A DNA stretch of 64,000 bases from Ignavibacteriales bacterium (lineage in GTDB: Bacteria; Bacteroidota; Ignavibacteria; Ignavibacteriales; Melioribacteraceae): the NCBI GenBank assembly GCA_021740915.1, contig JAIOYW010000011.1:120163-184162 (forward strand), written 5' to 3'. Below, one piece after another: positions 45,279 through 54,329 of the stretch. The notes below the pieces were generated by a model. That model was not told the origin of the DNA. It saw only the letters and a list, made by a program, of their open reading frames with translations, and ran no database searches. The first letter of the stretch is position 1, and the number at the start of each line of letters is the position of its first letter. The translations under genes and the position numbers were made by a program.

Positions 45279-47153
45279 ATGTCCGGAAAAAAAATCGAAA
45301 ACAGAAATCCCTGGGCGTGGGTAAGCACGCTATATTATGCCGAAGGTATTCCTTATGTAATTGTAATGACCGTTTCAGTTATTATGTACAAGCGTCTTGG
45401 AATATCTAATACCGATATTGCCCTATATACAAGCTGGCTCTATCTGCCCTGGGTAATCAAACCACTCTGGAGTCCCATAGTTGATCTTCTTAAAACTAAG
45501 CGCTTCTGGATTATCATAATGCAGCTGATCATCGGGGCAGGACTTGCAGGTGTTGCCCTTACAATTCCTCTGCCCAATTTCTTCCAATATACTTTAGCAT
45601 TTCTCTGGCTTCTTGCCTTCAGTTCCGCAACTCATGATATTGCCGCTGATGGTTTTTATATGCTCGGACTGGATAAGCATCAACAGGCATTTTTCGTTGG
45701 AGTCCGCAGCACATTTTACAGGCTGGCGATGATAACCGGACAGGGATTGTTAATTATTCTTGCAGGATATTTTGAAAGTGCAACCGGGCTGGAACCAGTG
45801 GAAATGACTGTCCGTTCCAAACTTGCCCCGCCGGCAGTTGAAGTTTTTGATCCTGCATCCATGCAGTTTAATGAACTTGATGGAGAGCTCAGGATTATTT
45901 CGGGACCGGCAACGCCTGAAATATCCACAGCCAAAATTCAGAAGCAAATGGCTGATTCTCTTATCTCAGCAGCCAGAACCTGGAATATTCAAAACGGTTT
46001 CTATCAGGAAGAAAAACCAGTTAGTTCAGATGCGGGAAATGATGATGAAGGTGTGTGGACCCGTAATATTAGCGGTCCGCTTTCGCAAGTGCTAAGCAAG
46101 TATTTCGGTCCGGAAATGAAAGAAATACCGCCCTCAGATAAAAACGGAAACGTTGCGTATCTGTTCTTCGCCCTTTCAAAACCGCCTTCGGAAAACGAAG
46201 AAATTGTAATGAATTTCGGACTTGAATCCGGAGATAAATCCATAAATATTGTTGAAGGAACAAGGTTTAGTTTTACTTCAAAAAACTGGAATAAACCTGC
46301 TCTGGCAGTTATTCAGCTCGATCCGAAGTTAAACACGGTTACAGAAGCTGGATTCAATGCCCGTTCCGGCAATATTCCCCTCGCATGGATAATTACTTTC
46401 AGTATTCTCGGAGGAATGTTTGTTGTGTTCTTCGTTTACCATAAAATTATTTTACCATACCCCAAAATCGATCAGCCTGTTACTCAGAGCAGCGGTTCAG
46501 AATTATTAAAGGAATTTTTCAGAACATTTGCACTCTTTTTCAAGAAGGAGCGGATCGGAGTTATCCTGACATTTCTGCTTGTTTACAGACTTGGTGAGTC
46601 TCAGCTCGTTAAACTTGCTTCACCGTTTATGCTCGATCCCAAAGAACTCGGGGGTCTTGGGCTTACGACCGGTGATGTTGGTCTGATATACGGCACTATC
46701 GGGATTCTGGCTCTTACCTTGGGAGGATTGCTGGGTGGATTCGTAGCAGCAAAGCATGGTCTTAAATACTGGCTATGGTGGATGGTGCTTGCAATTAATC
46801 TTCCAAATCTTGTATATGTTTATTTATCATATACTTTGCCGGATTCATTTATTATTATTAGTCTTGGGGTCGCGGTTGAACAGTTCGGGTATGGCTTCGG
46901 ATTTACAGCTTATATGCTCTTTATGATTTATGTCTCTGATGGAAACCACAAAACGGCTCATTATGCAATCACCACTGGATTTATGGCGCTTGGAATGATG
47001 ATACCGGGGATGATAAGCGGCTGGCTCCAGGATATTATTGGTTATCAGCATTTCTTTGTCTGGGTTGTAATAGCAACGATTCCTTCATTTCTTATAACCA
47101 GATTCATTCCGGTTGATGCTGAATTCGGGAAAAAATCGGCTGATGAGAAGTAA
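45279..47153 (+). CDS. ampG: AmpG-like MFS permease with a large periplasmic insert
   Basis: 624 residues. N-terminal segment NPWAWVSTLYYAEGIPY, then YKRLGISNTDIALYTSWLYLPWVIKPLWSP, is typical of AmpG, which carries GlcNAc-anhydromuropeptides into the cytoplasm. Membrane helices 1-5 lie in residues 12-164. Residues about 166-365 are a soluble, charged insert that would sit in the TM5-TM6 loop on the periplasmic face. TM6-12 follow from about 366. Standard AmpG proteins lack this 200-residue insert. It overlaps the NagZ fusion gene by 11 bases. The family is supported by the conserved halves; the insert's role is unknown. Confidence 0.82.
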   Translation: MSGKKIENRNPWAWVSTLYYAEGIPYVIVMTVSVIMYKRLGISNTDIALYTSWLYLPWVIKPLWSPIVDLLKTKRFWIIIMQLIIGAGLAGVALTIPLPNFFQYTLAFLWLLAFSSATHDIAADGFYMLGLDKHQQAFFVGVRSTFYRLAMITGQGLLIILAGYFESATGLEPVEMTVRSKLAPPAVEVFDPASMQFNELDGELRIISGPATPEISTAKIQKQMADSLISAARTWNIQNGFYQEEKPVSSDAGNDDEGVWTRNISGPLSQVLSKYFGPEMKEIPPSDKNGNVAYLFFALSKPPSENEEIVMNFGLESGDKSINIVEGTRFSFTSKNWNKPALAVIQLDPKLNTVTEAGFNARSGNIPLAWIITFSILGGMFVVFFVYHKIILPYPKIDQPVTQSSGSELLKEFFRTFALFFKKERIGVILTFLLVYRLGESQLVKLASPFMLDPKELGGLGLTTGDVGLIYGTIGILALTLGGLLGGFVAAKHGLKYWLWWMVLAINLPNLVYVYLSYTLPDSFIIISLGVAVEQFGYGFGFTAYMLFMIYVSDGNHKTAHYAITTGFMALGMMIPGMISGWLQDIIGYQHFFVWVVIATIPSFLITRFIPVDAEFGKKSADEK

Positions 47154-50028
47154 GCAGGTTCGAAGTTTTGTTTTTTTCTCTTTAATAACGGCAGCATTTG
47201 TTTTGCTCCCAATGGATTATTATACCAATAAATTCTCAATAGATCTGAATATGGATAATGTATTTCCAATTAGTGAAACCCGGAAAAACTGGGTTGAAGA
47301 AACGCTTTCAACTTTGACTTTAAGAGAGAAGATCGGGCAGATGATTGTTCCTGATGCCCCGGGATATGAATACAGTGAAGATTCAGATACTTTTATAAAG
47401 CTTCGACATTACGTAGAGGATTTGAAAGTTGGCGGAATAATGTTCCTCAAAGGAAAAGTTCAGTCCCAGTTTGATCTGACAAAACGTCTTCAGGAATTGT
47501 CTAATCTTCCGCTCTTAATTTCTGCGGATTTTGAGCGAGGCATTGGAATGAGACTTGATGACGGGACTGAATTTCCATATAATATGGCAGTTGCAGCAAC
47601 AGGCGATCCCCTGCTTGCATATAAACTGGGAAAAGTTACGGCAACTGAAGGAAAAGCCCTAGGTGTTCACCAGAATTATGCACCGATGCTCGATATTAAT
47701 CATAATTCAATGAATCCCGTTGTTAATGTAAGGAGTTATTCGGACAGAACTGATGTTATCCTGCGGTATGCAATTTCTTTTATCAATGGCACACATGAAG
47801 CCGGCATGATCACAACAGCAAAACATTTCCCCGGTCATGGTGCAACAGACCTTGATTCACATAAAGAACTGCCGCTGATTGATGTTTCACGAGAATTCCT
47901 TGCCAGTAACGATATTGTTCCCTTCAAAGAAACATTTCGGGCAAATTTGCAATCAGTAATGGTCGGGCACCTTGAAGTTCCTGCCCTTGAACCAAAACGC
48001 GGACTTCCTGCAACTCTATCAGGTGCAATAATAAATGATTACCTCCTGACAGAACTCAAATTCAAAGGATTAGTTATTTCGGATGCACTGAATATGCATG
48101 CTATAACAAACAATTTTTCGGTTGAAGAAGCCGGCGTTTTAGCGGTTGAAGCCGGTAATGATATCCTTCTGTTTCCTGAAGATACTGAACGAACATTAGA
48201 GGCAATTTATGAGGCAGTTCTTGATGGGAAGATCACAGAGGAGAGAATTGATCGCTCTGTTGCTAAAATCCTTTCTGCAAAAAGTTGGCTCGGATTGGAT
48301 AAAAACAGGTTTGTTTCGCTCAGGGAGATGAAAAATACTGTTGGGAAAAAAGAACATGCCCGCCTCGCTTTTGATATCGCTGAAAAATCAATTACCCTTC
48401 TGAAGGATGATTATGGGCTGGTTCCTATTGATCTTACCGGTTATAAAAAGGTTGCCTGCATCAATATTTCCGACACAAAAATCCGGAAAAATAAATCCTC
48501 GCAGCTCCGTTTTGAGGAATATCTTAAAACTCAGCATAAAAAAGTGACCGCATATTCACTCGGAAGCAATTCGAGAGCGGTAAATTATCAGCGCGCTCTG
48601 AAAATTGCTAAAGATGCCAGCATCATTCTGCTGCCGGTTTATGTTAATGTCAAATCTTTCAGTGGAAATATTTCGCTCTATGACCATCAGCTTGAATTTA
48701 TTGATGAACTCGTAAAATTAAAAAAACCAATAATAATGCTGAGTTTAGGCAATCCGTATATCATAGCAGATATGAAAAATATTCCCGCATATATATGTTC
48801 TTACGGTAATCCGAAACTTTCGCAGATTGCTGCAGCAGATGCTCTTTTTGGCAGGACGAAAATAACCGGAAAACTGCCGGTCACCATCCCGGGAACTGCT
48901 TTCGAATTTGGTTCCGGTTTAACAAGGCTAAATACCAGACTTGGGGACTTTACAGAAGCCGCCGACTCCTTATACGATTTTCAAAAAGTTGACAGCGAAA
49001 TGGAAAAAGCCGTTATAGAAAAAGTCTTTCCCGGAGGAGTGCTTCTCATCGGGCATAAATCCCGGATAGTTTACAATAAGGCTTTCGGGAATCATACCTA
49101 TGAAAATAATTCCAGACTCACCTCAACAGAAGACTTGTTCGATCTTGCTTCAGTGTCGAAAGTTGTGGGAACAACTTCTGCCGCCATGCTGCTTTATGAT
49201 GCAGGCAAACTAAACCTCGATAAGCCTGTGTATCAATATCTGCCGGAATTTAATAATAACGGAAAAGACAAGATCACGGTCAAAAATCTGCTTATGCATA
49301 ATGCCGGATTCCCTGCCTTCAAAAGATATTATGAGTTCGCCAAAAACCGTACTGAAGTTATAAATGACATCATGAATACTCAATTAGAATACACGGTTGG
49401 GGCAAAAACAGTATATAGCGATCTTGGAATAATAACTCTTCAGATTGTAATCGAAAAAATAACCGGAACGTCGCTGGATGTGTTTCTTAAGGAGAATTTA
49501 TTCGGGAGACTGGAGATGAAGAATACTATTTACAATCCGAAGGGAAAACTGCTGGAAAGGTGTGTCCCGACAGAAATTGATACTTACTGGCGTAACCGGC
49601 TGATCAAAGGAACTGTCCACGATGAAACTGCTGATATGATCGGCGGTGTTGCAGGTCATGCAGGTTTATTTTCCACATCTTCAGACCTTGCTAAATTTGC
49701 ATTTATCATGATGAATGGGGGCAGAAACGGCGATCTGAAGCTCTTTGAAGAAGCGACAATTGACCTTTTTACTACCAGGAAAAGTACGGGAACAAGAGCT
49801 CTTGGCTGGGACACCAAAGCTATAAAAGGCAGTTCTGCTGGAAGAAAATTCTCTATGAATTCATTCGGACATACTGGATTTACTGGAACTTCGATTTGGA
49901 TTGACAAAGAAAATGAAATTTTCGTCATTCTTCTGACAAACAGGGTTCACCCGACCAGAGAAAACAGGACAATAATCAAATTCCGCCCGAAACTTCATGA
50001 CGTGATTTTCGATAGTATCATTTTCTGA
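47143..50028 (+). CDS. nagZ: NagZ-type GH3 beta-N-acetylglucosaminidase fused to a serine beta-lactamase-like domain
   Basis: Starting at ATG 47143 (MRSKQVRSFVFFSL) rather than the earlier TTG 47113. A signal or anchor segment lies at residues 7-24. Residues about 55-390 are a GH3 domain with the NagZ signature KHFPGHG...DSH (227-240) and the nucleophile D314 in LVISDALN. The GH3 C-terminal domain follows. Residues about 640-960 are a class C beta-lactamase/DD-peptidase-like domain: S670-x-x-K673 in LASVSK, Y-S-D later, and HTG near 914. The N terminus makes the protein extracytoplasmic, unlike cytoplasmic NagZ of E. coli. A strong hairpin terminator follows. Confidence 0.9.
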   Translation: MRSKQVRSFVFFSLITAAFVLLPMDYYTNKFSIDLNMDNVFPISETRKNWVEETLSTLTLREKIGQMIVPDAPGYEYSEDSDTFIKLRHYVEDLKVGGIMFLKGKVQSQFDLTKRLQELSNLPLLISADFERGIGMRLDDGTEFPYNMAVAATGDPLLAYKLGKVTATEGKALGVHQNYAPMLDINHNSMNPVVNVRSYSDRTDVILRYAISFINGTHEAGMITTAKHFPGHGATDLDSHKELPLIDVSREFLASNDIVPFKETFRANLQSVMVGHLEVPALEPKRGLPATLSGAIINDYLLTELKFKGLVISDALNMHAITNNFSVEEAGVLAVEAGNDILLFPEDTERTLEAIYEAVLDGKITEERIDRSVAKILSAKSWLGLDKNRFVSLREMKNTVGKKEHARLAFDIAEKSITLLKDDYGLVPIDLTGYKKVACINISDTKIRKNKSSQLRFEEYLKTQHKKVTAYSLGSNSRAVNYQRALKIAKDASIILLPVYVNVKSFSGNISLYDHQLEFIDELVKLKKPIIMLSLGNPYIIADMKNIPAYICSYGNPKLSQIAAADALFGRTKITGKLPVTIPGTAFEFGSGLTRLNTRLGDFTEAADSLYDFQKVDSEMEKAVIEKVFPGGVLLIGHKSRIVYNKAFGNHTYENNSRLTSTEDLFDLASVSKVVGTTSAAMLLYDAGKLNLDKPVYQYLPEFNNNGKDKITVKNLLMHNAGFPAFKRYYEFAKNRTEVINDIMNTQLEYTVGAKTVYSDLGIITLQIVIEKITGTSLDVFLKENLFGRLEMKNTIYNPKGKLLERCVPTEIDTYWRNRLIKGTVHDETADMIGGVAGHAGLFSTSSDLAKFAFIMMNGGRNGDLKLFEEATIDLFTTRKSTGTRALGWDTKAIKGSSAGRKFSMNSFGHTGFTGTSIWIDKENEIFVILLTNRVHPTRENRTIIKFRPKLHDVIFDSIIF

Positions 50029-50086
50029 GAAACGTCGGGTTATTCGCGGAAAAGGTAAATATTTCAGTAATATAACATGATCTCGC

Positions 50087-50110
50087 GCCTTTGTAATCAA
50101 AGGCATTTTT
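50087..50110 (+). terminator. Rho-independent terminator
   Basis: GCCTTTG pairs with CAAAGGC around TAAT, followed by ATTTTT. It lies 59 bases after the NagZ fusion stop and closes the kinase-AmpG-NagZ operon. Confidence 0.8.
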
Positions 50111-50147
50111 GCTTATGTTTCATGTCACAACAGTTTGGATTTGAGAT

Positions 50148-53126
50148 TTGAAATTTCATGTAAAATTTTTCTCAAGTCTGCTATTTTATGGTTCTTTTCA
50201 CTCCTGCAGAGAATCTCATACCCGCTATTTAATTAGCATTGCTGCACTTCTGTTATTATCATCAGTTCTACTTTCTCAATCCTATCCATTCAAATTTTAT
50301 TCCGCCTCAGATGGACTTTTCCCTGCAACCGTCAATGCGATTTTTCAGGACAGACAAGGCTTTATATGGTTCGGGGGCGCAGGAGGCATTTCAAAATATG
50401 ACGGATTGGACTTTCATCAACACCTTACAGGTGACGAACTATTTCCGTATGTAACATCAATAAATGAAGATGCCTCCGGCAGCATATGGATATCGACCGA
50501 GGGGTTGGGGATAGCAAAATTATCAGAAAGCAAGAACAAACCCACATGGCTGACAAAAGCAAACTACGGACTCCCGAGTGATTCTGTTTATTGTGTGTTT
50601 TTCGATAGAGAGCAGAATTGCTGGATTGGGACATCGGAAGGAATATTGCTTGTGCGAAAAGATGGAAGCCATAAACATATCACAAATGAGGATCGTCAGA
50701 GCAATGGCATTGCACGAGGCTTTATCCAGGATAAGGACGGCTTTATCTATTCTGCCATCGGCGGCGTTTCAAGATATTCAATCGCCAGTAATGGGAGAGT
50801 CCTGAAGGAAAAGATAAGCGTTGAAAAGACTTTGGGAATTGGATTGACAAATGATGGCAGACCTCTCTGGGCTTCAGAACCATTTCTTGAGACAAAATTC
50901 AGAGGTGTTTATTCGTATAAGGACAATAAAATTATTCGTGAAATCTCACTTAATAATTTCCCTCCCCCTATAAAAATCCAGTCAATACTCAGTGATGATG
51001 AGGGAAATATCTGGATCGGCTCCACAAGAGGAATTTACCTGAAATCAAAGTATGGTATTTCTTCGATTAAAAGACAAAATGGCTTAGTAAATGTTAACAT
51101 TGCAAAGATCTTCCAGGACAGGGAAAAATCCATCTGGATAGCAACTGGTAACGGTGTAATGAAATTGAACAAACGAGGATGCATCAGTTATAATGAAACG
51201 CATGGGCTTTCCGGCTCTGGTTTACTGACTGCTTTTAAGGATAATTCTGGAGTGGTATGGTTTGGCGGCTGGTCCGGAGCCTATAGCATCAATAAACTTG
51301 GAGTGTTGGAAAATCCTGGAAAACAGTCCTTGTTATCCAGACTGCAGGTGCATTCAATAAATCAGACTGTTTCCGGAGACATTTTATTTGGCACTTATGG
51401 CGGGTTTCTAATCAGACGGAATGGAGCTGTAAGTCAGCCGCTCAAAGGACAGCCTGACGCCCCATTTTCGGTCTGGGCGATTGAAGTAGATGAATCGGGG
51501 ACAATCTGGATCGGCAGTGAAGGCCGGATATTAAGGATTAAAGGCTACAAGATCGACCGAATTTACTCCGGTAATGACGGCATTCCAAAAGATGCGGTTG
51601 CCTGCCTGAAATTAGATAAAAAAGCCAGACTATGGTTCGGAACCGGCGGAGAGGGTGTGGGTTTTATTACTAATAAAAGCACAAAATTATTCGATCTCGC
51701 TGATCCACAATCAAATTCTATTGAATGTATTGAGGAAGACCATACTGGAAAGATATGGGCGGCAACACGAAAGGGTGTCTTTTATTATGAAGAAAAAAAT
51801 CGGGGTTTCCTTCAATTAAAAGAAACCGAATTCTTGGGACAGCCTGTTTTTTGCGTGAAGGAAGACACTAAAAGGAACCTCTGGTTTGGAACCTGGAGAG
51901 GGTTGTTTTTATGGCAAGATTCTGTAATTGCGCATTTCGATGCCCGGAATGGGTTAATTTCGAACGATGTTCAATCGATAGCAGAAGATGATGACAATAA
52001 TATTTGGCTGGCTACAGGCGGTGGAATCACCAAATTAAGTCCCGCCGCCAGAAATCAGAAAATCCCTGCCCCAATTGTCTGGCTCGAATTAGTGGGGGAA
52101 ACCGCAAGTAAACCGCAAGGGAGATCAGTTGAAATACCTTACTTACAGAAAGCGGTAACTTTCAGGATTAACGCTCCGAATTACTATGATGAAAGAAATA
52201 TTGAATTCCAGTATAAACTGTCGGGGCTTAATTCTGTTTGGATAGACGCCGGAGGGCAAAGGATATTATCCTTTAACTCACTCGACCCGGGAAATTACTC
52301 ATTAAAAGTCCGTGCACGTTATTATATGGGTAAATGGTCTTATTCCAAATCATATCATTTTGAAGTCACTCCACCATTCTGGCTGACGTGGTGGTTCCGT
52401 TTATTAATTTTCTTAGCTCTTATCACTATTCCTGTCATAATTTATGAGCAACGTATCCTCAAACTGAAACATGAGAAAGCCGCACAAAGCGGTTTTTCGA
52501 AAAAACTATTGGAATCTCAGGAAAATGAAAGAAAGAGAATTGCTTCCGAGCTGCATGATAGTGTAGGACAAAATTTGATCCTTTTGAAAAACAGGGCAAT
52601 TCTTGGTATCAGAGACCAGGAAAAGAGCAAAATGCAACTTGAAGAAATTATGAATTTATCAACAGAGACAATTGCAGAAGTAAGAAGTATCGCATATAAT
52701 CTGCGCCCTTATCAACTTGGAAAAATCGGACTCACAAAAGCAATTGAATCGCTTATAGAAAACACAAGAGAATGCTCCGAAATTAATATTGATTCAAACA
52801 TTGAAAATATTGACGGAGCCGTTTCTGATGACAATGAAATTCATCTGTACAGAATAATTCAGGAATGTGTTTCAAACACATTAAAACATTCCCGGGCTAC
52901 CTTACTAAGTATTATTTTACGAAAAAATGAAGAGGGTTTAATTTTTGACTGCATTGATAATGGGGTCGGGTTTCAATCATCGCAAAATACCGGCACAAAT
53001 TCTGGACTGGGAATAACAAACCTTTCGGAAAGAGTGTCGCTTCTCGGGGGAAATATTGAAATAATTTCATCCCTGGGAAAAGGTGTTTCCATAAAAATCA
53101 AAATTCCATCTGAGGAAAAAACATGA
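50148..53126 (+). CDS. Two-component sensor kinase with Reg_prop propellers
   Basis: 992 residues. After a membrane-proximal N terminus, two stretches of Reg_prop/PQQ-like repeats fill residues about 45-620 (IFQDRQGFIWFGGAGGISKYDG; GNIWIGSTRGIYLKSKYG; MKLNKRG), then a Y_Y_Y domain (620-750), one membrane helix (about 750-772), a HisKA_3 dimer domain with H803 in ELHDSVGQN, and a HATPase domain (NTLKHSRA, DNGVGFQ, GLGITNLSERV). The architecture senses periplasmic carbohydrate-type ligands in Bacteroidota relatives. TTG 50148 is the only in-frame start near the 5' end; ribosome-binding evidence is weak. Its stop overlaps the regulator start by four bases. Confidence 0.85.
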   Translation: MKFHVKFFSSLLFYGSFHSCRESHTRYLISIAALLLLSSVLLSQSYPFKFYSASDGLFPATVNAIFQDRQGFIWFGGAGGISKYDGLDFHQHLTGDELFPYVTSINEDASGSIWISTEGLGIAKLSESKNKPTWLTKANYGLPSDSVYCVFFDREQNCWIGTSEGILLVRKDGSHKHITNEDRQSNGIARGFIQDKDGFIYSAIGGVSRYSIASNGRVLKEKISVEKTLGIGLTNDGRPLWASEPFLETKFRGVYSYKDNKIIREISLNNFPPPIKIQSILSDDEGNIWIGSTRGIYLKSKYGISSIKRQNGLVNVNIAKIFQDREKSIWIATGNGVMKLNKRGCISYNETHGLSGSGLLTAFKDNSGVVWFGGWSGAYSINKLGVLENPGKQSLLSRLQVHSINQTVSGDILFGTYGGFLIRRNGAVSQPLKGQPDAPFSVWAIEVDESGTIWIGSEGRILRIKGYKIDRIYSGNDGIPKDAVACLKLDKKARLWFGTGGEGVGFITNKSTKLFDLADPQSNSIECIEEDHTGKIWAATRKGVFYYEEKNRGFLQLKETEFLGQPVFCVKEDTKRNLWFGTWRGLFLWQDSVIAHFDARNGLISNDVQSIAEDDDNNIWLATGGGITKLSPAARNQKIPAPIVWLELVGETASKPQGRSVEIPYLQKAVTFRINAPNYYDERNIEFQYKLSGLNSVWIDAGGQRILSFNSLDPGNYSLKVRARYYMGKWSYSKSYHFEVTPPFWLTWWFRLLIFLALITIPVIIYEQRILKLKHEKAAQSGFSKKLLESQENERKRIASELHDSVGQNLILLKNRAILGIRDQEKSKMQLEEIMNLSTETIAEVRSIAYNLRPYQLGKIGLTKAIESLIENTRECSEINIDSNIENIDGAVSDDNEIHLYRIIQECVSNTLKHSRATLLSIILRKNEEGLIFDCIDNGVGFQSSQNTGTNSGLGITNLSERVSLLGGNIEIISSLGKGVSIKIKIPSEEKT

Positions 53127-53776
53127 TAAGGTTACTAATCGCTGATGATCATCCAATTTTTCTTCTGGGCCTTCGCCAGGTTATTGAATCCTCCGGAGAT
53201 TTTACTGTAATTGAACAGGTTAACAGTGGTGACAAGGCTTTGAAATTTTTACAGAGTAATGAGGTCGATATTGCTGTTCTGGATCTTGATATGCCGGGAT
53301 TGAACGGCTTTGAAATAACAAAAGAACTTGCCGGATGTAATAAACACACAAACATTATTTTTCTGACAATGCATAAAGCGAAAGATCTGCTTACTGAGGC
53401 ACTCAATCTGGGTGTCAAAGGGTATGTGCTAAAAGAAACATCACTCAGCGAAATAGAATATGCTATCCGGAAAGTTCATTCCGGAGGAGTTTTTATCAGC
53501 TCAGAGTGTCTTGGCGACCTGCTGCCGCCTTCAAAATTCAATAACGATAAAGATTATCTCTTATTTATTAGTGAAAGGCTATCACCCACGGAGAAAATAG
53601 TCCTGCATTATATAGCACAGAACAAAGACACAAAAGAAATAGCCGGGTTAATGTTTATCAGTCCACGAACCGTTGAAAAACACCGCTCGAATATTTGCAG
53701 TAAATTGGGAATTACCGGAAATAATGCGCTCCTGAAATTCGCACTTGAGAATAAAGATTTCCTCTCCAAAAACTAA
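53123..53776 (+). CDS. NarL/LuxR-family response regulator
   Basis: 217 residues. The receiver domain has the acidic pair D8-D9 and the phosphoacceptor D54 in AVLDLDMPG, with the conserved Lys in LKETSL (about 104). The DNA-binding HTH (about 150-210) reads LSPTEKIVLHYIAQNKDTKEIAGLMFISPRTVEKHRSNI, split. The four-base overlap with the sensor gene strongly suggests a cognate pair: signal sensed outside, transcription changed inside. Confidence 0.95.
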   Translation: MIRLLIADDHPIFLLGLRQVIESSGDFTVIEQVNSGDKALKFLQSNEVDIAVLDLDMPGLNGFEITKELAGCNKHTNIIFLTMHKAKDLLTEALNLGVKGYVLKETSLSEIEYAIRKVHSGGVFISSECLGDLLPPSKFNNDKDYLLFISERLSPTEKIVLHYIAQNKDTKEIAGLMFISPRTVEKHRSNICSKLGITGNNALLKFALENKDFLSKN

Positions 53777-53912
53777 ACACTTCAAAGAAACCACCAGGTA
53801 TTTCTGATCCCGGTTCTTAAAGATACGTGCCGCCATGTATGAAAATACGCAGCGGCTTTTATTTACAAAGAATCTCCGTATAGATAGTTTTTAATTGTTC
53901 ATTGAGAAAAAG

Positions 53913-54287
53913 ATGAAAATTTTGATTGTTGATGACAGCGCTAATATCCGTGCGATGATCAGATCAATTATCGATTCCTCAGATCATCAGTTTTTTGAAT
54001 GCGAAGATGGAGATATTTCTCTCAGCTTATGTGATGACTATCATCCTGATCTGATACTGATGGATATAAAGATGAAACGGATGAACGGAATAACTGCTAC
54101 TCGCATGATAAAAACAAAATACCCGCGAATAAAAATAATAATGGTCACAAATTTCCCATACCCCGATTTAATGAGAGAGTCCATCGCTGCCGGTGCTGAG
54201 AGACTTTTACCGAAAGAGGAATTGTTATCTCTGCCTCTATTGATAAGCGAATTATTCAAAAACACAGAAAATAATAAACACCAGTAA
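53913..54287 (+). CDS. Stand-alone CheY-like receiver
   Basis: Starting at ATG 53913, preceded by GAGAAAAAG. 124 residues: V-D-D at residues 6-8, phosphoacceptor D51 in LILMDIKMKRMNG, T near 80 in IIMVTNF and K in LLPKEE. It is a single receiver without output domain. It lies between the NarL-type regulator and the big secreted protein, so it may tune the same pathway, but that is inference. Confidence 0.9.
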   Translation: MKILIVDDSANIRAMIRSIIDSSDHQFFECEDGDISLSLCDDYHPDLILMDIKMKRMNGITATRMIKTKYPRIKIIMVTNFPYPDLMRESIAAGAERLLPKEELLSLPLLISELFKNTENNKHQ

Positions 54288-54329
54288 TGTCATTTTTTTG
54301 AATTTCAACAATAAAATCAGGAGGATTTT

